A stretch of DNA of 64,000 bases from Parapedobacter indicus. Its GTDB lineage: Bacteria; Bacteroidota; Bacteroidia; Sphingobacteriales; Sphingobacteriaceae. The translations under genes were made by a program, and so were the position numbers. Of this stretch, positions 42,652 through 51,067 are shown piece after piece (position 1 is the first letter of the stretch; every line of letters begins with the position of its first letter). The stretch spans positions 62,001 through 126,000 of the forward strand of contig NZ_FOQO01000002.1 of NCBI RefSeq assembly GCF_900113765.1, in the 5' to 3' direction. The notes beneath the pieces are model-generated. The model ran no database searches. It saw only the letters and a program-made list of their open reading frames with translations, and was not told the DNA's origin.

Positions 42652-43395
42652 ATGAGCAATCAATTTATCAAAGAGGAAAAAAAATTCATGGAGGGCGCAC
42701 GCGCTCGATGGAAAGAACTTAAATACGTGGGTGGTGTAGTAATGCAATTTCTCAAAGGCTTCCGCGGCTTACATTTCATCGGCCCGTGCGTTACGGTATT
42801 CGGTTCGGCACGTTTTAAAGAAGATCATCCCTACTATGAATTGGCGCGCCAGGTATCCAAGGAAATCGGGGAGCTTGGGTTTGCCATTATGACGGGCGGC
42901 GGCCCGGGTATCATGGAAGCTGCCAATCGGGGTGCCAAAGAGGCCGGAGTGCTGTCGGTGGGGTGTAATATTCTGTTGCCGCATGAACAGGCGCATAACC
43001 CTTATCTTGACCGGTTTGTCACCATGGAGTACTTCTTTGTCCGCAAAGAGCTGCTTCGGAAATATTCCTTTGCCTTTGTGGTCCTACCGGGAGGCTTCGG
43101 CACGCTGGATGAGTTTTTCGAAACGCTCACACTTATCCAGACCGGTAAGATCAAGCGGTTCCCGATTGTGGTGATGGGGGTCGGCTTCCACAAGGAGATC
43201 ATCGCCCACGTCCAGCGCATGATGGAAGAAAAAACCATCAGCCCGGAAGACATGGATCTCCTGCTTTTTACCGATTCCGTAGATGAAGTCGTGGAGCACA
43301 TCCGCAAACACGCCAAAGGATCACCGAGCATCAAGCTGGAGCCACCTCGGAAAGCCGTATGGCTGTTGGGTGAGAAGAAACTGAAAAGAGCCTGA
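42652..43395 (+). CDS. LOG-family protein (TIGR00730; lysine decarboxylase-like fold)
   Basis: 247 residues. The family is set by FIGPCVTVFGSARF, the nucleotide-binding MTGGGPGIMEAANRGAKEAG and the catalytic VVLPGGFGTLDEFFE. LOG proteins act as nucleoside 5'-monophosphate phosphoribohydrolases (cytokinin-type activation in plants); in bacteria they probably salvage or clean up nucleotides. The EAANRG and PGGFGT residues needed for activity are intact. It lies 4 bp after the ATP-cone gene and 2 bp before the ABC exporter, so all three are co-transcribed. Confidence 0.93.
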   Translation: MSNQFIKEEKKFMEGARARWKELKYVGGVVMQFLKGFRGLHFIGPCVTVFGSARFKEDHPYYELARQVSKEIGELGFAIMTGGGPGIMEAANRGAKEAGVLSVGCNILLPHEQAHNPYLDRFVTMEYFFVRKELLRKYSFAFVVLPGGFGTLDEFFETLTLIQTGKIKRFPIVVMGVGFHKEIIAHVQRMMEEKTISPEDMDLLLFTDSVDEVVEHIRKHAKGSPSIKLEPPRKAVWLLGEKKLKRA

Positions 43396-43397
43396 GC

Positions 43398-45140
43398 ATG
43401 ATAATCCTGTGGAAATACCTGAAGCCACAGCGTAAATACATTTACATCGCGCTGCTGTTGGCCGCTGTTGCTCAATTGCTTTCCATGATCGATCCGATCA
43501 TTTTCGGAAAAATCATCGACGATTATGCCAACAACCTGGGCGGGCGCAGCGAGCAGGAACTGGTCAGGGGTGTGTTGTTTTGGTTGGCAGTAGCCATCGC
43601 TATTGCACTGCTGGCCCGGTTGAGCCGTTCGTTTCAGGAGTACGTGATGCGGCTAGCGGTGCAGCGGTTCGGCATGCAGATTTTCAATGACGGACTGAGG
43701 CAAACGCTGCGCTTGTCGTTTCAGGAGTTTGAGGAGCAGCGCAGCGGCGAAACACTGGCCGTCCTGCAAAAGGTGCGTACCGATACCGAACGTTTTATCA
43801 GTTCGGGTATCAACATCCTCTTTTCGTCGCTGGTTGGTTTCGGTTTCCTCATCTGGTATGCCGTTACCAAACATTGGGCCCTGATACCTATTTTCTTCAT
43901 CGGATTTGTGGTTATCGGCACCATCACAGGGATGCTGAGCCGCAAAATCAAAACTACCCAACGAAGTATCAACCGGGAGACCACGCGGATGTCGGGAATC
44001 ATTACCGAGTCGCTTCGTAACATCGAACTGGTGAAAAGCCTGGGACTCACGTTTCCGGAAATAAGGCGGATGCGTGTGCACACCCAAACCATCTACGATC
44101 TGGAGATGACGAAAACGCGACGGGTCCGTTTCCTTTCGTTTCTTCAGGGCACCACGCTCAACCTCCTACGGCAATCCATCCTGTTCACCCTACTGTGGCT
44201 CATTTTCCGCGAGGTACTGACCCCCGGCGAACTGATTACGATGCAGTTCATTTCTACTTCTATTTTCATGCCTTTGCAGGATATCGGCAACATCATTGTC
44301 CAATACCGCGAGGCCGAAGCGTCCATCCAGCTATTTGACAACCTGATGGAAAAGCCCATCGAGCGCCGTCCGGAGGATCCGATTCCCATCGGCCCGTTGG
44401 AAGAAATTTTTTTCGATCGTGTCGTGTTCCGCCATAAAACTGCTTCGCAAAATGCCATTGACGATATTTCGTTTTCTGTCAAAACCGGAGAAACCATTGC
44501 TTTTGTAGGCCCGTCGGGTTCGGGCAAGTCCACGCTGGTTAAACTCTTAGTAGGACTGTATCGGCCCGTTTCCGGCCAGATTTCGTTTAATGACATTCCC
44601 TCCGAAGAAGTACGGTTCAACGAGATGCGCCGGCAGATCGGCTTTGTAACCCAGGATACCCAGTTATTTGCCGGCACCATCAAGGACAACCTGCTTTTCG
44701 TTAAGCCGGATGCCACCGAGGAAGAAATACTCAGTGCACTGCACAAAGCCAGTTGCACCCCTTTGTTGGCCCGCAGTGAAAGAGGTATCTACACCGTATT
44801 GGGCGAAGGCGGGCTGAAGCTATCCGGCGGAGAGAAGCAGCGTATTTCCATTGCCCGTGCATTGATACGGAATCCCCGCTTGTTGATCTTCGATGAGGCT
44901 ACCAGTGCATTGGATTCGCTTACCGAAGAAGCCATCACCGAAACCGTGAGGGCGCTATCGGGCGAGCGCGAGCAAATCACCGTATTAATCGCCCATCGGC
45001 TGTCTACGATTATGCATGCAGACCGTATTATTGTCCTTGAAAAAGGAAAGATTGCTGAAACGGGCACGCACGACGAACTGGTCGACGCAAAAGGACTCTA
45101 CTACGCCATGTGGCGTCAGCAAATCGGGGAACGGCGTTAA
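43398..45140 (+). CDS. ABC exporter, fused membrane and ATPase domains (MsbA/MDR-like)
   Basis: A 580-residue half transporter. Six membrane helices in residues 1-300 (YIYIALLLAAVAQLLSMIDP, LFWLAVAIAIALLARL), coupling-helix region ETTRMSGIITESLRNIELVKSLG. ATPase from about 335: A-loop region FRHKTASQNAIDDISF, Walker A GPSGSGKST, Q-loop GFVTQDTQLFAGTI, signature LSGGEKQR, Walker B LLIFDEATSALD, H-loop LIAHRLSTI, all canonical. It would work as a homodimer exporting lipids or lipophilic compounds. Its stop faces the dnaX stop with 27 bp between. Confidence 0.93.
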   Translation: MIILWKYLKPQRKYIYIALLLAAVAQLLSMIDPIIFGKIIDDYANNLGGRSEQELVRGVLFWLAVAIAIALLARLSRSFQEYVMRLAVQRFGMQIFNDGLRQTLRLSFQEFEEQRSGETLAVLQKVRTDTERFISSGINILFSSLVGFGFLIWYAVTKHWALIPIFFIGFVVIGTITGMLSRKIKTTQRSINRETTRMSGIITESLRNIELVKSLGLTFPEIRRMRVHTQTIYDLEMTKTRRVRFLSFLQGTTLNLLRQSILFTLLWLIFREVLTPGELITMQFISTSIFMPLQDIGNIIVQYREAEASIQLFDNLMEKPIERRPEDPIPIGPLEEIFFDRVVFRHKTASQNAIDDISFSVKTGETIAFVGPSGSGKSTLVKLLVGLYRPVSGQISFNDIPSEEVRFNEMRRQIGFVTQDTQLFAGTIKDNLLFVKPDATEEEILSALHKASCTPLLARSERGIYTVLGEGGLKLSGGEKQRISIARALIRNPRLLIFDEATSALDSLTEEAITETVRALSGEREQITVLIAHRLSTIMHADRIIVLEKGKIAETGTHDELVDAKGLYYAMWRQQIGERR

Positions 45141-45142
45141 CA

Positions 45143-45180
45143 TTAAGGCTACGCTAATCCGTTAAGGTTACTCTAATCCG
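45143..45180. repeat. Tandem 19-bp duplication at the dnaX stop
   Basis: TTAAGGCTACGCTAATCCG (45143-45161) is followed directly by TTAAGGTTACTCTAATCCG (45162-45180), 17 of 19 identical. The second unit contains the dnaX stop codon and last codons. The first unit is thus a displaced copy of the gene's end lying in the convergent gap. Confidence 0.8.
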
Positions 45181-47006
45181 AGGTTGAACGTTTTCCGTAA
45201 TACATCGAGTGCGGGATTTTTTGCTGCCATTGCTTGGTATTTTTCCTGTGCCGTATAGGGTTTCCGTACCACGTCGTTGGCTATTTCAATGGGAACAAGG
45301 TCAATCGCAAAATTCCGCATTTTTATCCGCAGTTCATTGAGTATATCAATCTTGGAGATGTTCAGCAAATCTAGTTGGATGGGATTTTCCACCGTTACTC
45401 CTATCTTGAAATCAGCCAACAATTGCGGTGCGTTGGCAGTCATTAGCGTAAAGAGGTTGATTTTGTTTTCGGCTTTTAGCGAATCGGCAACGGCATGCCA
45501 TTCCTTCAATAATTGATCGTAGTCAAACGGTTCCCTAGCCTCCCCACTCAGCAATTCAGGTTCATCCGCTTCTGCCACTTCCTGTTTCTCTTCAAAAACC
45601 TTGTTCAAGTCAGGAATAATAGTACCGAGTTTAACGTCGCCCCACGAGCGGGTTTTTGGGGGCGGAGGGCTCGGAACTGGGGACTGAGTATCAGGAGCTA
45701 CTGATGATTGACGATTTACCGCTCCCTGAGAAAGCGGTTGAGCTGCGGGCGTTGGTTGGGCGGCAGGCTGCTCCTGCACCAGTGCTTGCGCGGTGGCTGC
45801 CGTCGGTTGCCGACTGGTGCCCTGAATCTCCCTTTCTATGGGTTCATGAGGCTTTTTTTTTTCACCCTCCGCTGCGGGAAGGGTGGCTAAACCATTTTTT
45901 GCCAGCTGGATGGCCGCGGCGAGGTGACACATCTTCAGCAAGGCCAATTCCACCTGCAGACGTTGATTTTTGCTGGTGCGATAGTTTATTTCGCACTGGC
46001 TCGCGATATTCAGTGCCGACAGCAGTACGCCCGATGAAATAGCTGTTGATTGCTTCAGGTACCGCTGGCGGATGGTGTCGCTGGTATCCAGTAGCTTCAG
46101 GGTTGCGGGCTCCTTAGCCACCAGCAGATCACGGAAATGGGAACTCAACCCGCTGATAAAATGTCCCCCCTCAAATCCATGAGCGAGTATCTCATCCAAG
46201 ATGAGCAATGCCGATGACGCATCCTCGTTAAGTAAGGCATCAGTAAGGCGGAAATAATACTCGTAGTCAAGGATATTCAGGTTGTCAATGACGGCCTGAT
46301 AACTAACCTGCTTATTGGAGAAGCTGACAATCTGGTCGAACATGGACAGCGCATCCCGCAGTCCTCCATCGGCTTTCTGCGCAATCATGTGCAGCCCATC
46401 TGCATCGTGGGACACTCCCTCCTTTTCGGCAATGGAAGCCAGGTGATTGGCCATATCAGCCACCTTGATGCGGTTGAAATCAAAAATCTGACACCGTGAA
46501 AGTATGGTAGGCAATATTTTATGCTTTTCGGTGGTTGCCAAAATGAATATTGCATAAGAAGGAGGTTCTTCAAGCGTTTTCAAAAAGGCGTTAAAGGCCT
46601 GCTGCGAAAGCATGTGTACCTCATCGATGATGTATATCTTATACTTTCCGGTTTGCGGCGGTATGCGCACTTGGTCAATCAGATTACGGATGTCATCCAC
46701 CGAATTGTTTGAAGCCGCATCCAATTCGTGTATGCTGAAAGAATTTCCATTTTGGAACGACTTGCAGCTGTCGCATTCGCCACAGGCCTCGATGTCATCC
46801 TGCAGGTGCTCACAATTGATGGTCTTCGCCAGAATCCGCGCACAGGTGGTTTTTCCGACCCCTCGCGGCCCACAGAATAAAAACGCCTGGGCAAGCTGGT
46901 TGTTTTTAATGGCGTTTTTAAGGGTAACGGTGATATGCTGTTGTCCCACCACCGTATCAAAGGTGGCGGGCCGGTATTTACGTGCCGAAACAATAAAATT
47001 ATCCAT
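45168..47006 (-). CDS. dnaX: DNA polymerase III subunit tau (and probably gamma by slippage)
   Basis: 612 residues, the clamp-loader motor. AAA+ domain: Walker A FCGPRGVGKTT, zinc-binding Cys cluster CEHLQDDIEACGECDSCK, Walker B KIYIIDEVHML, sensor 1 FILATTEKHKILPTILSRC with the SRC arginine-finger motif. Domain III runs to about residue 370. Then comes a Pro/Gln-rich linker (PAAQPTPAAQPLSQGAVN) and the tau-specific end. At codons 382-385 the mRNA reads GAA AAA AAA AAG, a run of ten A (45853-45862). In both other frames a stop follows within a few codons, so slippage would give a 387-residue gamma-like product. The start MDNFIVSARKYRP is canonical. Confidence 0.96.
   Translation of the reverse strand: MDNFIVSARKYRPATFDTVVGQQHITVTLKNAIKNNQLAQAFLFCGPRGVGKTTCARILAKTINCEHLQDDIEACGECDSCKSFQNGNSFSIHELDAASNNSVDDIRNLIDQVRIPPQTGKYKIYIIDEVHMLSQQAFNAFLKTLEEPPSYAIFILATTEKHKILPTILSRCQIFDFNRIKVADMANHLASIAEKEGVSHDADGLHMIAQKADGGLRDALSMFDQIVSFSNKQVSYQAVIDNLNILDYEYYFRLTDALLNEDASSALLILDEILAHGFEGGHFISGLSSHFRDLLVAKEPATLKLLDTSDTIRQRYLKQSTAISSGVLLSALNIASQCEINYRTSKNQRLQVELALLKMCHLAAAIQLAKNGLATLPAAEGEKKKPHEPIEREIQGTSRQPTAATAQALVQEQPAAQPTPAAQPLSQGAVNRQSSVAPDTQSPVPSPPPPKTRSWGDVKLGTIIPDLNKVFEEKQEVAEADEPELLSGEAREPFDYDQLLKEWHAVADSLKAENKINLFTLMTANAPQLLADFKIGVTVENPIQLDLLNISKIDILNELRIKMRNFAIDLVPIEIANDVVRKPYTAQEKYQAMAAKNPALDVLRKTFNLGLE
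45853..45862 (-). promoter_or_regulatory. A10 slippery site in dnaX
   Basis: Ten consecutive A in the mRNA, preceded directly by the Shine-Dalgarno-like GGAGGGTG (45870-45863). A -1 shift, or one added A, gives AAG-GCC-TCA-TGA; a +1 shift also stops after five codons. Positioned between domain III and the tau-only region, as in dnaX genes that make gamma. Confidence 0.65.
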
Positions 47007-47035
47007 CGGTACGAAGATAGGGATTTCGCTCGAAA

Positions 47036-47449
47036 CTATCTACTGGACTTCATAGCTTTCACAATCTTTACATCTTCACCATTTACAAACTGCGCATATT
47101 CTTCCGTTTCACGTCCGTAAATGGCAATTTTCCCATTACTATCGCTATGGACACCCCAACCGTACCGCTTGGTAAGCGGAGAAGCTCGTAGACACGGTTG
47201 TCCTTTCGAAAAGAAAAGTTTCCGCTCCTGCTTCCATTCACCTTCCGTCAAATCGTTGCGTTCGGCGTAAACCTGAAAAAGTACATCGTCCGAAGTAAAC
47301 CGGTAGGGGTTTTTGCTGACTAATTCGAACTGGATGTTAGCCACTGATTTTTTATCACCCCTCATCGGTGGAATTTCGCCGGCAACAACGGGGCAGTCAT
47401 CCGCCACAGTAATAAACGTGTTCTGATAATTGGTCGTATGCGTTTCCAT
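47036..47449 (-). CDS. Uncharacterised protein, probable DUF6157 family
   Basis: 137 residues from the ATG at 47449. Recognised by NYQNTFITVADDCPVVAGEI near the start, FELVSKNPYRFTSDDVLFQVYAER (key part YRFTSDDVLF) and the end GWGVHSDSNGKIAIYGRETEEY. Small, soluble, no signal peptide; function unknown. The frame is open to 47482, but a TATATTTG promoter element lies within that extension, so the shorter start is preferred. It follows dnaX's start region with 29 bp between and is transcribed in the same direction, so it may run on into dnaX. Confidence 0.75.
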   Translation of the reverse strand: METHTTNYQNTFITVADDCPVVAGEIPPMRGDKKSVANIQFELVSKNPYRFTSDDVLFQVYAERNDLTEGEWKQERKLFFSKGQPCLRASPLTKRYGWGVHSDSNGKIAIYGRETEEYAQFVNGEDVKIVKAMKSSR

Positions 47450-47468
47450 CTTTATCGGATTTATGGTA

Positions 47469-47476
47469 CAAATATA
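47469..47476 (-). promoter_or_regulatory. -7 promoter element of DUF6157 gene (and perhaps dnaX)
   Basis: The minus strand reads TATATTTG (TAnnTTTG), 19 bases before the ATG at 47449. No strong separate dnaX promoter is evident (one-mismatch TATCTTCG near 47020). Confidence 0.6.
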
Positions 47477-47561
47477 AGCCACGTGGCTGACAACCTTATG
47501 TCAGGGGTCCTTTTAACGCAAATTAACACAATCGTTATTTAGTTGTTGTTTTTATTTATAG

Positions 47562-47569
47562 TAAGTTTG
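47562..47569 (+). promoter_or_regulatory. -7 promoter element of ArsC/Spx-like gene
   Basis: TAAGTTTG (TAnnTTTG) with TTG at 47543-47545 upstream, 21 bases before the ATG at 47591. It probably also serves the M1 peptidase gene. Confidence 0.65.
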
Positions 47570-47590
47570 CTTGCTTCAAAATAGTTAGTT

Positions 47591-47935
47591 ATGCACGTTT
47601 ACGGAATCAAGAATTGCAATACGGTTAAAAAAGCGTTGGACTGGTTAACAAAAGAAGGGATCGATTACACCTTCCACGACTTCAAAAAGGAAGGCGTATC
47701 CGACGAAAAATTGCGTACCTGGGAAAACCAAACCGGTTGGGAACCGTTGGTTAATAAGCGGGGTACCACTTGGCGCCAGCTTTCTCCAGAAGAACAAAAC
47801 GCCGTCAAGGATGCCACGTCGGCTAACCGGTTGATGCAGGTAAAAACCAGTATTATTAAGCGTCCCGTCATTGAAAGTCCCAAGGGAATTATTTTAGGGT
47901 TCGACGAAAACGAATATGCAGCTAAGTTAAAATAG
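47591..47935 (+). CDS. ArsC/Spx-family (YffB-like) thioredoxin-fold protein
   Basis: 114 residues: MHVYGIKNCNTVKKALDWL with a single Cys9 in place of the CxxC of thioredoxins, YTFHDFKKEGV, NKRGTTWRQL and the cis-Pro segment SIIKRPVIES. This is the ArsC/Spx/YffB family. The KNCNTVKKA active-site pattern fits YffB (a glutathione-linked or unknown reductase) better than true arsenate reductase. No ars genes are nearby. A -7 element and the 23-bp gap to the M1 peptidase gene suggest a shared transcript. Confidence 0.9.
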   Translation: MHVYGIKNCNTVKKALDWLTKEGIDYTFHDFKKEGVSDEKLRTWENQTGWEPLVNKRGTTWRQLSPEEQNAVKDATSANRLMQVKTSIIKRPVIESPKGIILGFDENEYAAKLK

Positions 47936-47958
47936 GCAACGAATCAAACCATCATCAC

Positions 47959-49926
47959 ATGAATAAATCATTAATAATCTTCTGCAGCCTTTTAGTGTTT
48001 CTAGGGCTTGCACCGATGACGCTGCTTTCTCAGACAACAGCGAGCAATTACGACTATCAGGAAGCGTTCAATCCATTCTTTTACACACACAACGGCAACG
48101 AATACCGTTCAGCAAGCGGCATGCCGGGCCCTAAATACTGGCAAAATGCGGTCGACTACAAGATCGCGGCAAAATTGAACGACCAAACCCACGAAATCCG
48201 TGGTACCGTAACCATGGAGTATACCAACAACAGTCCGGACAAACTTGACTTCATTTGGCTCCAGCTGGATCAAAACATGTTTTCCCAGGAAGGGCGTGGC
48301 CATCAGATTGTTCCGCTCACCAAAAGCCGCTACGGCGATGCCCAGTCGGACTTTGATGGCGGCTACGCTATCAAATCCGTCAAGCTCGGCAGTGGCAAGG
48401 ACGCCGAGCACCTGATTACGGACACTCGCATGCAGGTGTTTCTCCCCGAACCCTTGCAACCCAATGGGGGGAAAACAACGATCAGTATTGATTATTCTTA
48501 CATTGTGCCCACCTACGGTGCAGACCGCACCGGCGTACTGAAAACGCAGAATGGCGAAATTTTTGCTATTGCACAATGGTTTCCACGGGTAGCCGTGTAC
48601 GACGACATCCTCGGATGGAACGTAACGCCTTATACCGGTCCGGGAGAATTTTACCTCGAGTTCGGCAATTACGAGGTCGATATCACCGCACCGGCCGATC
48701 ACATTGTGGTATTGGGCGGAGAGCTGTTGAACCCCGAGGAAGTATATACGCCTGAGCAACAGAAACGGCTGGAACAAGCCAAAAAGAGCGACAAGACAGT
48801 CCTCATCCGATCGGCTGAGGAAGTAACCCAAGCCAGCTCGCGTCCGCAGGGAAAAAAAGAGCTGACCTGGAAGTTCCGTCTTGAAAAAGCGCACGATGTG
48901 GCTTGGGCATCGTCACCCGCATTCATCGTCGATGGCGCTAAAATCAACCTACCGAGCGGCAACACTTCCTTGGCGTTATCCGCTTATCCGGTGGAAAGCA
49001 ATGGCGGCAATGCGTGGGAGCGCTCCACGGAATATACGAAAGCTTCGATCGAATTCTATTCGAAGTTGTTAATGGAATACCCTTATCCGATAGCAGTCAA
49101 TGTTGCGGCCAATCTCGGTGGCATGGAATACCCCGGAATTGTTTTCTGTAGCTATAAATCGAAAGCTGCAGGGCTATGGGGTGTAACCGATCATGAATTC
49201 GGGCACATCTGGTTCCCCATGATTGTGGGTAGCAATGAACGGTTTCATGCGTGGATGGACGAAGGGTTCAACACCTTTATTAACGACCTATCGACCGAGG
49301 CGTTTAATGGCGGCGAATATTACCGTCCGCTGGGCGATGCCAACCGGCTTGCGCAGGCATTGACCCGCCCTGACTTGGAGCCCGTCATGAGTACCCCGCA
49401 GAGCATGCAGGAGCGCAACATCGGAACACTCGCGTACCGGAAGCCCGGTTTTGGCCTTACGTTGCTTCGCAACGAAATTCTGGGCCCTGAACGTTTCGAC
49501 CGTGCTTTCAGAACTTACTTAGAACGCTGGGCATACAAACACCCTACACCGGATGATTTTTTCCGGACGATGGAAAATGTAGCAGGCGAAAATCTTAACT
49601 GGTTCTGGCGCGGATGGTTTAAATACAACTGGCGGTTTGATCAGGGTATCGTAATGGTCATACCAGAGGCCAGCGATGCAAATGGCCAAGGGATTATTAC
49701 CATTGAAAACTTCGAAAAACTACCGATGCCCGTGGTAGTGGATATTACCACCGAAAGCGGTAAAGTCCATCGGGTAAAACTACCGGTTGAAATATGGGAG
49801 CGCAACAACAAATGGACGTTCAAAGCGCCCACAAATGAAAAGATTGTAGCCGTGCAATTGGACCCCGACAAGGTGTATCCCGATCATAATCCTGACAACA
49901 ATCGCTGGGAAGCTCCGGTGAAATGA
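47959..49926 (+). CDS. M1-family metallopeptidase (aminopeptidase N-like), exported
   Basis: 655 residues. Signal peptide MNKSLIIFCSLLVFLGLAP..LLSQ, so periplasmic or secreted. Residues about 55-280 form the N-terminal beta-saddle (GTVTMEYTNNSPDKLDFIWL), the substrate-binding motif is NLGGMEYPG, and the zinc site is HEFGH (His412-His416) with Glu435 in WMDEGFNTF, the exact HEXXH-X18-E spacing of M1. The C-terminal domain is shorter than in ePepN. It hydrolyses N-terminal residues of peptides. Its stop overlaps the next gene as ATGA. Confidence 0.95.
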   Translation: MNKSLIIFCSLLVFLGLAPMTLLSQTTASNYDYQEAFNPFFYTHNGNEYRSASGMPGPKYWQNAVDYKIAAKLNDQTHEIRGTVTMEYTNNSPDKLDFIWLQLDQNMFSQEGRGHQIVPLTKSRYGDAQSDFDGGYAIKSVKLGSGKDAEHLITDTRMQVFLPEPLQPNGGKTTISIDYSYIVPTYGADRTGVLKTQNGEIFAIAQWFPRVAVYDDILGWNVTPYTGPGEFYLEFGNYEVDITAPADHIVVLGGELLNPEEVYTPEQQKRLEQAKKSDKTVLIRSAEEVTQASSRPQGKKELTWKFRLEKAHDVAWASSPAFIVDGAKINLPSGNTSLALSAYPVESNGGNAWERSTEYTKASIEFYSKLLMEYPYPIAVNVAANLGGMEYPGIVFCSYKSKAAGLWGVTDHEFGHIWFPMIVGSNERFHAWMDEGFNTFINDLSTEAFNGGEYYRPLGDANRLAQALTRPDLEPVMSTPQSMQERNIGTLAYRKPGFGLTLLRNEILGPERFDRAFRTYLERWAYKHPTPDDFFRTMENVAGENLNWFWRGWFKYNWRFDQGIVMVIPEASDANGQGIITIENFEKLPMPVVVDITTESGKVHRVKLPVEIWERNNKWTFKAPTNEKIVAVQLDPDKVYPDHNPDNNRWEAPVK

Positions 49927-50747
49927 TAGAACCAACTTATCGATCTAACATGCAGTGTTTAAAATTCATACCCCCGATTTTAAGTATACTTTCTTATCAG
50001 GCACTGCATGTTATACTGGTCTTGTCCATAGTTGGTTATGCAGTCCCAACCTGCGCCCATTCGGCCCGTACTATCTTGCAAGACTCAACGCTCACCGGGT
50101 ATGTACTTGAACTGGAAAGTGGTGAGCCCCTGCAATATGTAGAAATCAAAAACCTAACTACCGGCGAATTGGTGGAGAGCCGTGCAGATGGTCGGTTCAG
50201 TATTGCGGTGAAAAAAAACGGACGTCTTCAATTCGAATATCCCGGATATCGCACAGACACTTTAGTCGTGATCGAGTTTGACATCAAGCGAGTGTACCTG
50301 ACGTCAGATGGAAGTGCTATTCAGATCGATGAGGTCCAGATACAGGCCATGACAGATACCCGGCTGGCAGCGGAAATTAAGCGTGCGGAAAAAGAAGGCC
50401 AGTTTACGGAAACCTCCCAACAACGGGGCGGTGTACGCATATCCCCGTCCCGATGGTTCGGAAATGAAGGTCGGCAAGCAAGGCAACGCCATAAACAATT
50501 GCTTGCCGAGCAGGAGCGCCGGAAAATAGACGCCCGTTTCACGCCAGAAGTCATTACTTCGTTAACACCGCTGAAAGGGCAAGAGCTCGAACTGTATATG
50601 ACAAAATACCGACCTACGGTCGACTTTCTTTCAACCGCAGATGAGGCGGATTTGCGCCTCTATATCATGGACACTTACGCTGCATTCAAGAAATTAACGC
50701 CTGAACAGCGTGCGGACATCAAAGCACCAACGGATGAAAGTCCTTAG
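49923..50747 (+). CDS. Exported protein with carboxypeptidase-regulatory-like domain, function unknown
   Basis: 274 residues, translationally coupled to the M1 peptidase gene (ATGA). ATG 49950 is an alternative start. An export signal with one hydrophobic stretch (LHVILVLSIVGYAVPTC), then a CarboxypepD_reg-like beta-sandwich at about 58-125 (LTGYVLELESGEPLQYVEI, SRADGRFSIAVKKNGRLQFE). Then a basic, charged helical half (LLAEQERRKIDARF, YMDTYAAFKKLTPEQR). In Bacteroidota such proteins sit on the periplasmic side; no enzyme motif is visible. It may assist or anchor the peptidase. The stop overlaps the convergent dodecin stop. Confidence 0.75.
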   Translation: MIEPTYRSNMQCLKFIPPILSILSYQALHVILVLSIVGYAVPTCAHSARTILQDSTLTGYVLELESGEPLQYVEIKNLTTGELVESRADGRFSIAVKKNGRLQFEYPGYRTDTLVVIEFDIKRVYLTSDGSAIQIDEVQIQAMTDTRLAAEIKRAEKEGQFTETSQQRGGVRISPSRWFGNEGRQARQRHKQLLAEQERRKIDARFTPEVITSLTPLKGQELELYMTKYRPTVDFLSTADEADLRLYIMDTYAAFKKLTPEQRADIKAPTDESP

Positions 50748-50965
50748 TTAGTTTGATGCTCCCCACGTGCTACCCGGAAGGCTACTTTGCAGATAGCACC
50801 GTAAGAGGTAATTTCGCCATCTTTCACATGTACCTTGAAATCTTTCACGTACACCGAGTCGATATTTTCTACGGTAGCAGACACTTCTTTTACCGCACTG
50901 CGAACGGCGTCGTCGAAACTGGAGTTGGATGAGGCAATCACCTCGATTACTTTTACAATTGCCAT
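50744..50965 (-). CDS. Dodecin (flavin-binding dodecameric protein)
   Basis: 73 residues from ATG 50965: MAIVKVIEVIASSNSSFDDA, AVKEVSATVENIDSVYVKDF and GAICKVAFRV cover the whole dodecin fold (one helix on a three-stranded sheet). Dodecins form hollow dodecamers storing flavin or CoA. The aromatic flavin-stacking residue (Trp in archaeal and several bacterial dodecins) is replaced: the segment VYVKDFKVHVKDG holds Phe, not Trp, at about that position, so flavin binding may be altered. The frame is open to 51004, but the shorter start matches family length. Confidence 0.9.
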   Translation of the reverse strand: MAIVKVIEVIASSNSSFDDAVRSAVKEVSATVENIDSVYVKDFKVHVKDGEITSYGAICKVAFRVARGEHQTN

Positions 50966-51067
50966 AACGGATTTAATTAAGTGGCTTGAATCTGTTTTAC
51001 CCACAATAACAGCATTTCTTCCGGATTTGTTTTCTCAAATGATATTTTGCAAAACCTTTTATTTACA

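Noticed and set aside
45853..45862. A10 run taken as a sequencing error or frameshift mutation in dnaX
   Set aside because: The annotated frame is intact to a full-length tau with normal C-terminus, so the run is more likely functional than an error.
47450..47482. Eleven extra N-terminal residues of the DUF6157-like protein
   Set aside because: The TATATTTG promoter element lies within this stretch, and the family begins at the later Met.
48109..48894. 261-codon minus-strand frame inside the M1 peptidase gene
   Set aside because: Antisense shadow of a well-supported gene; no family motif and no start signal.
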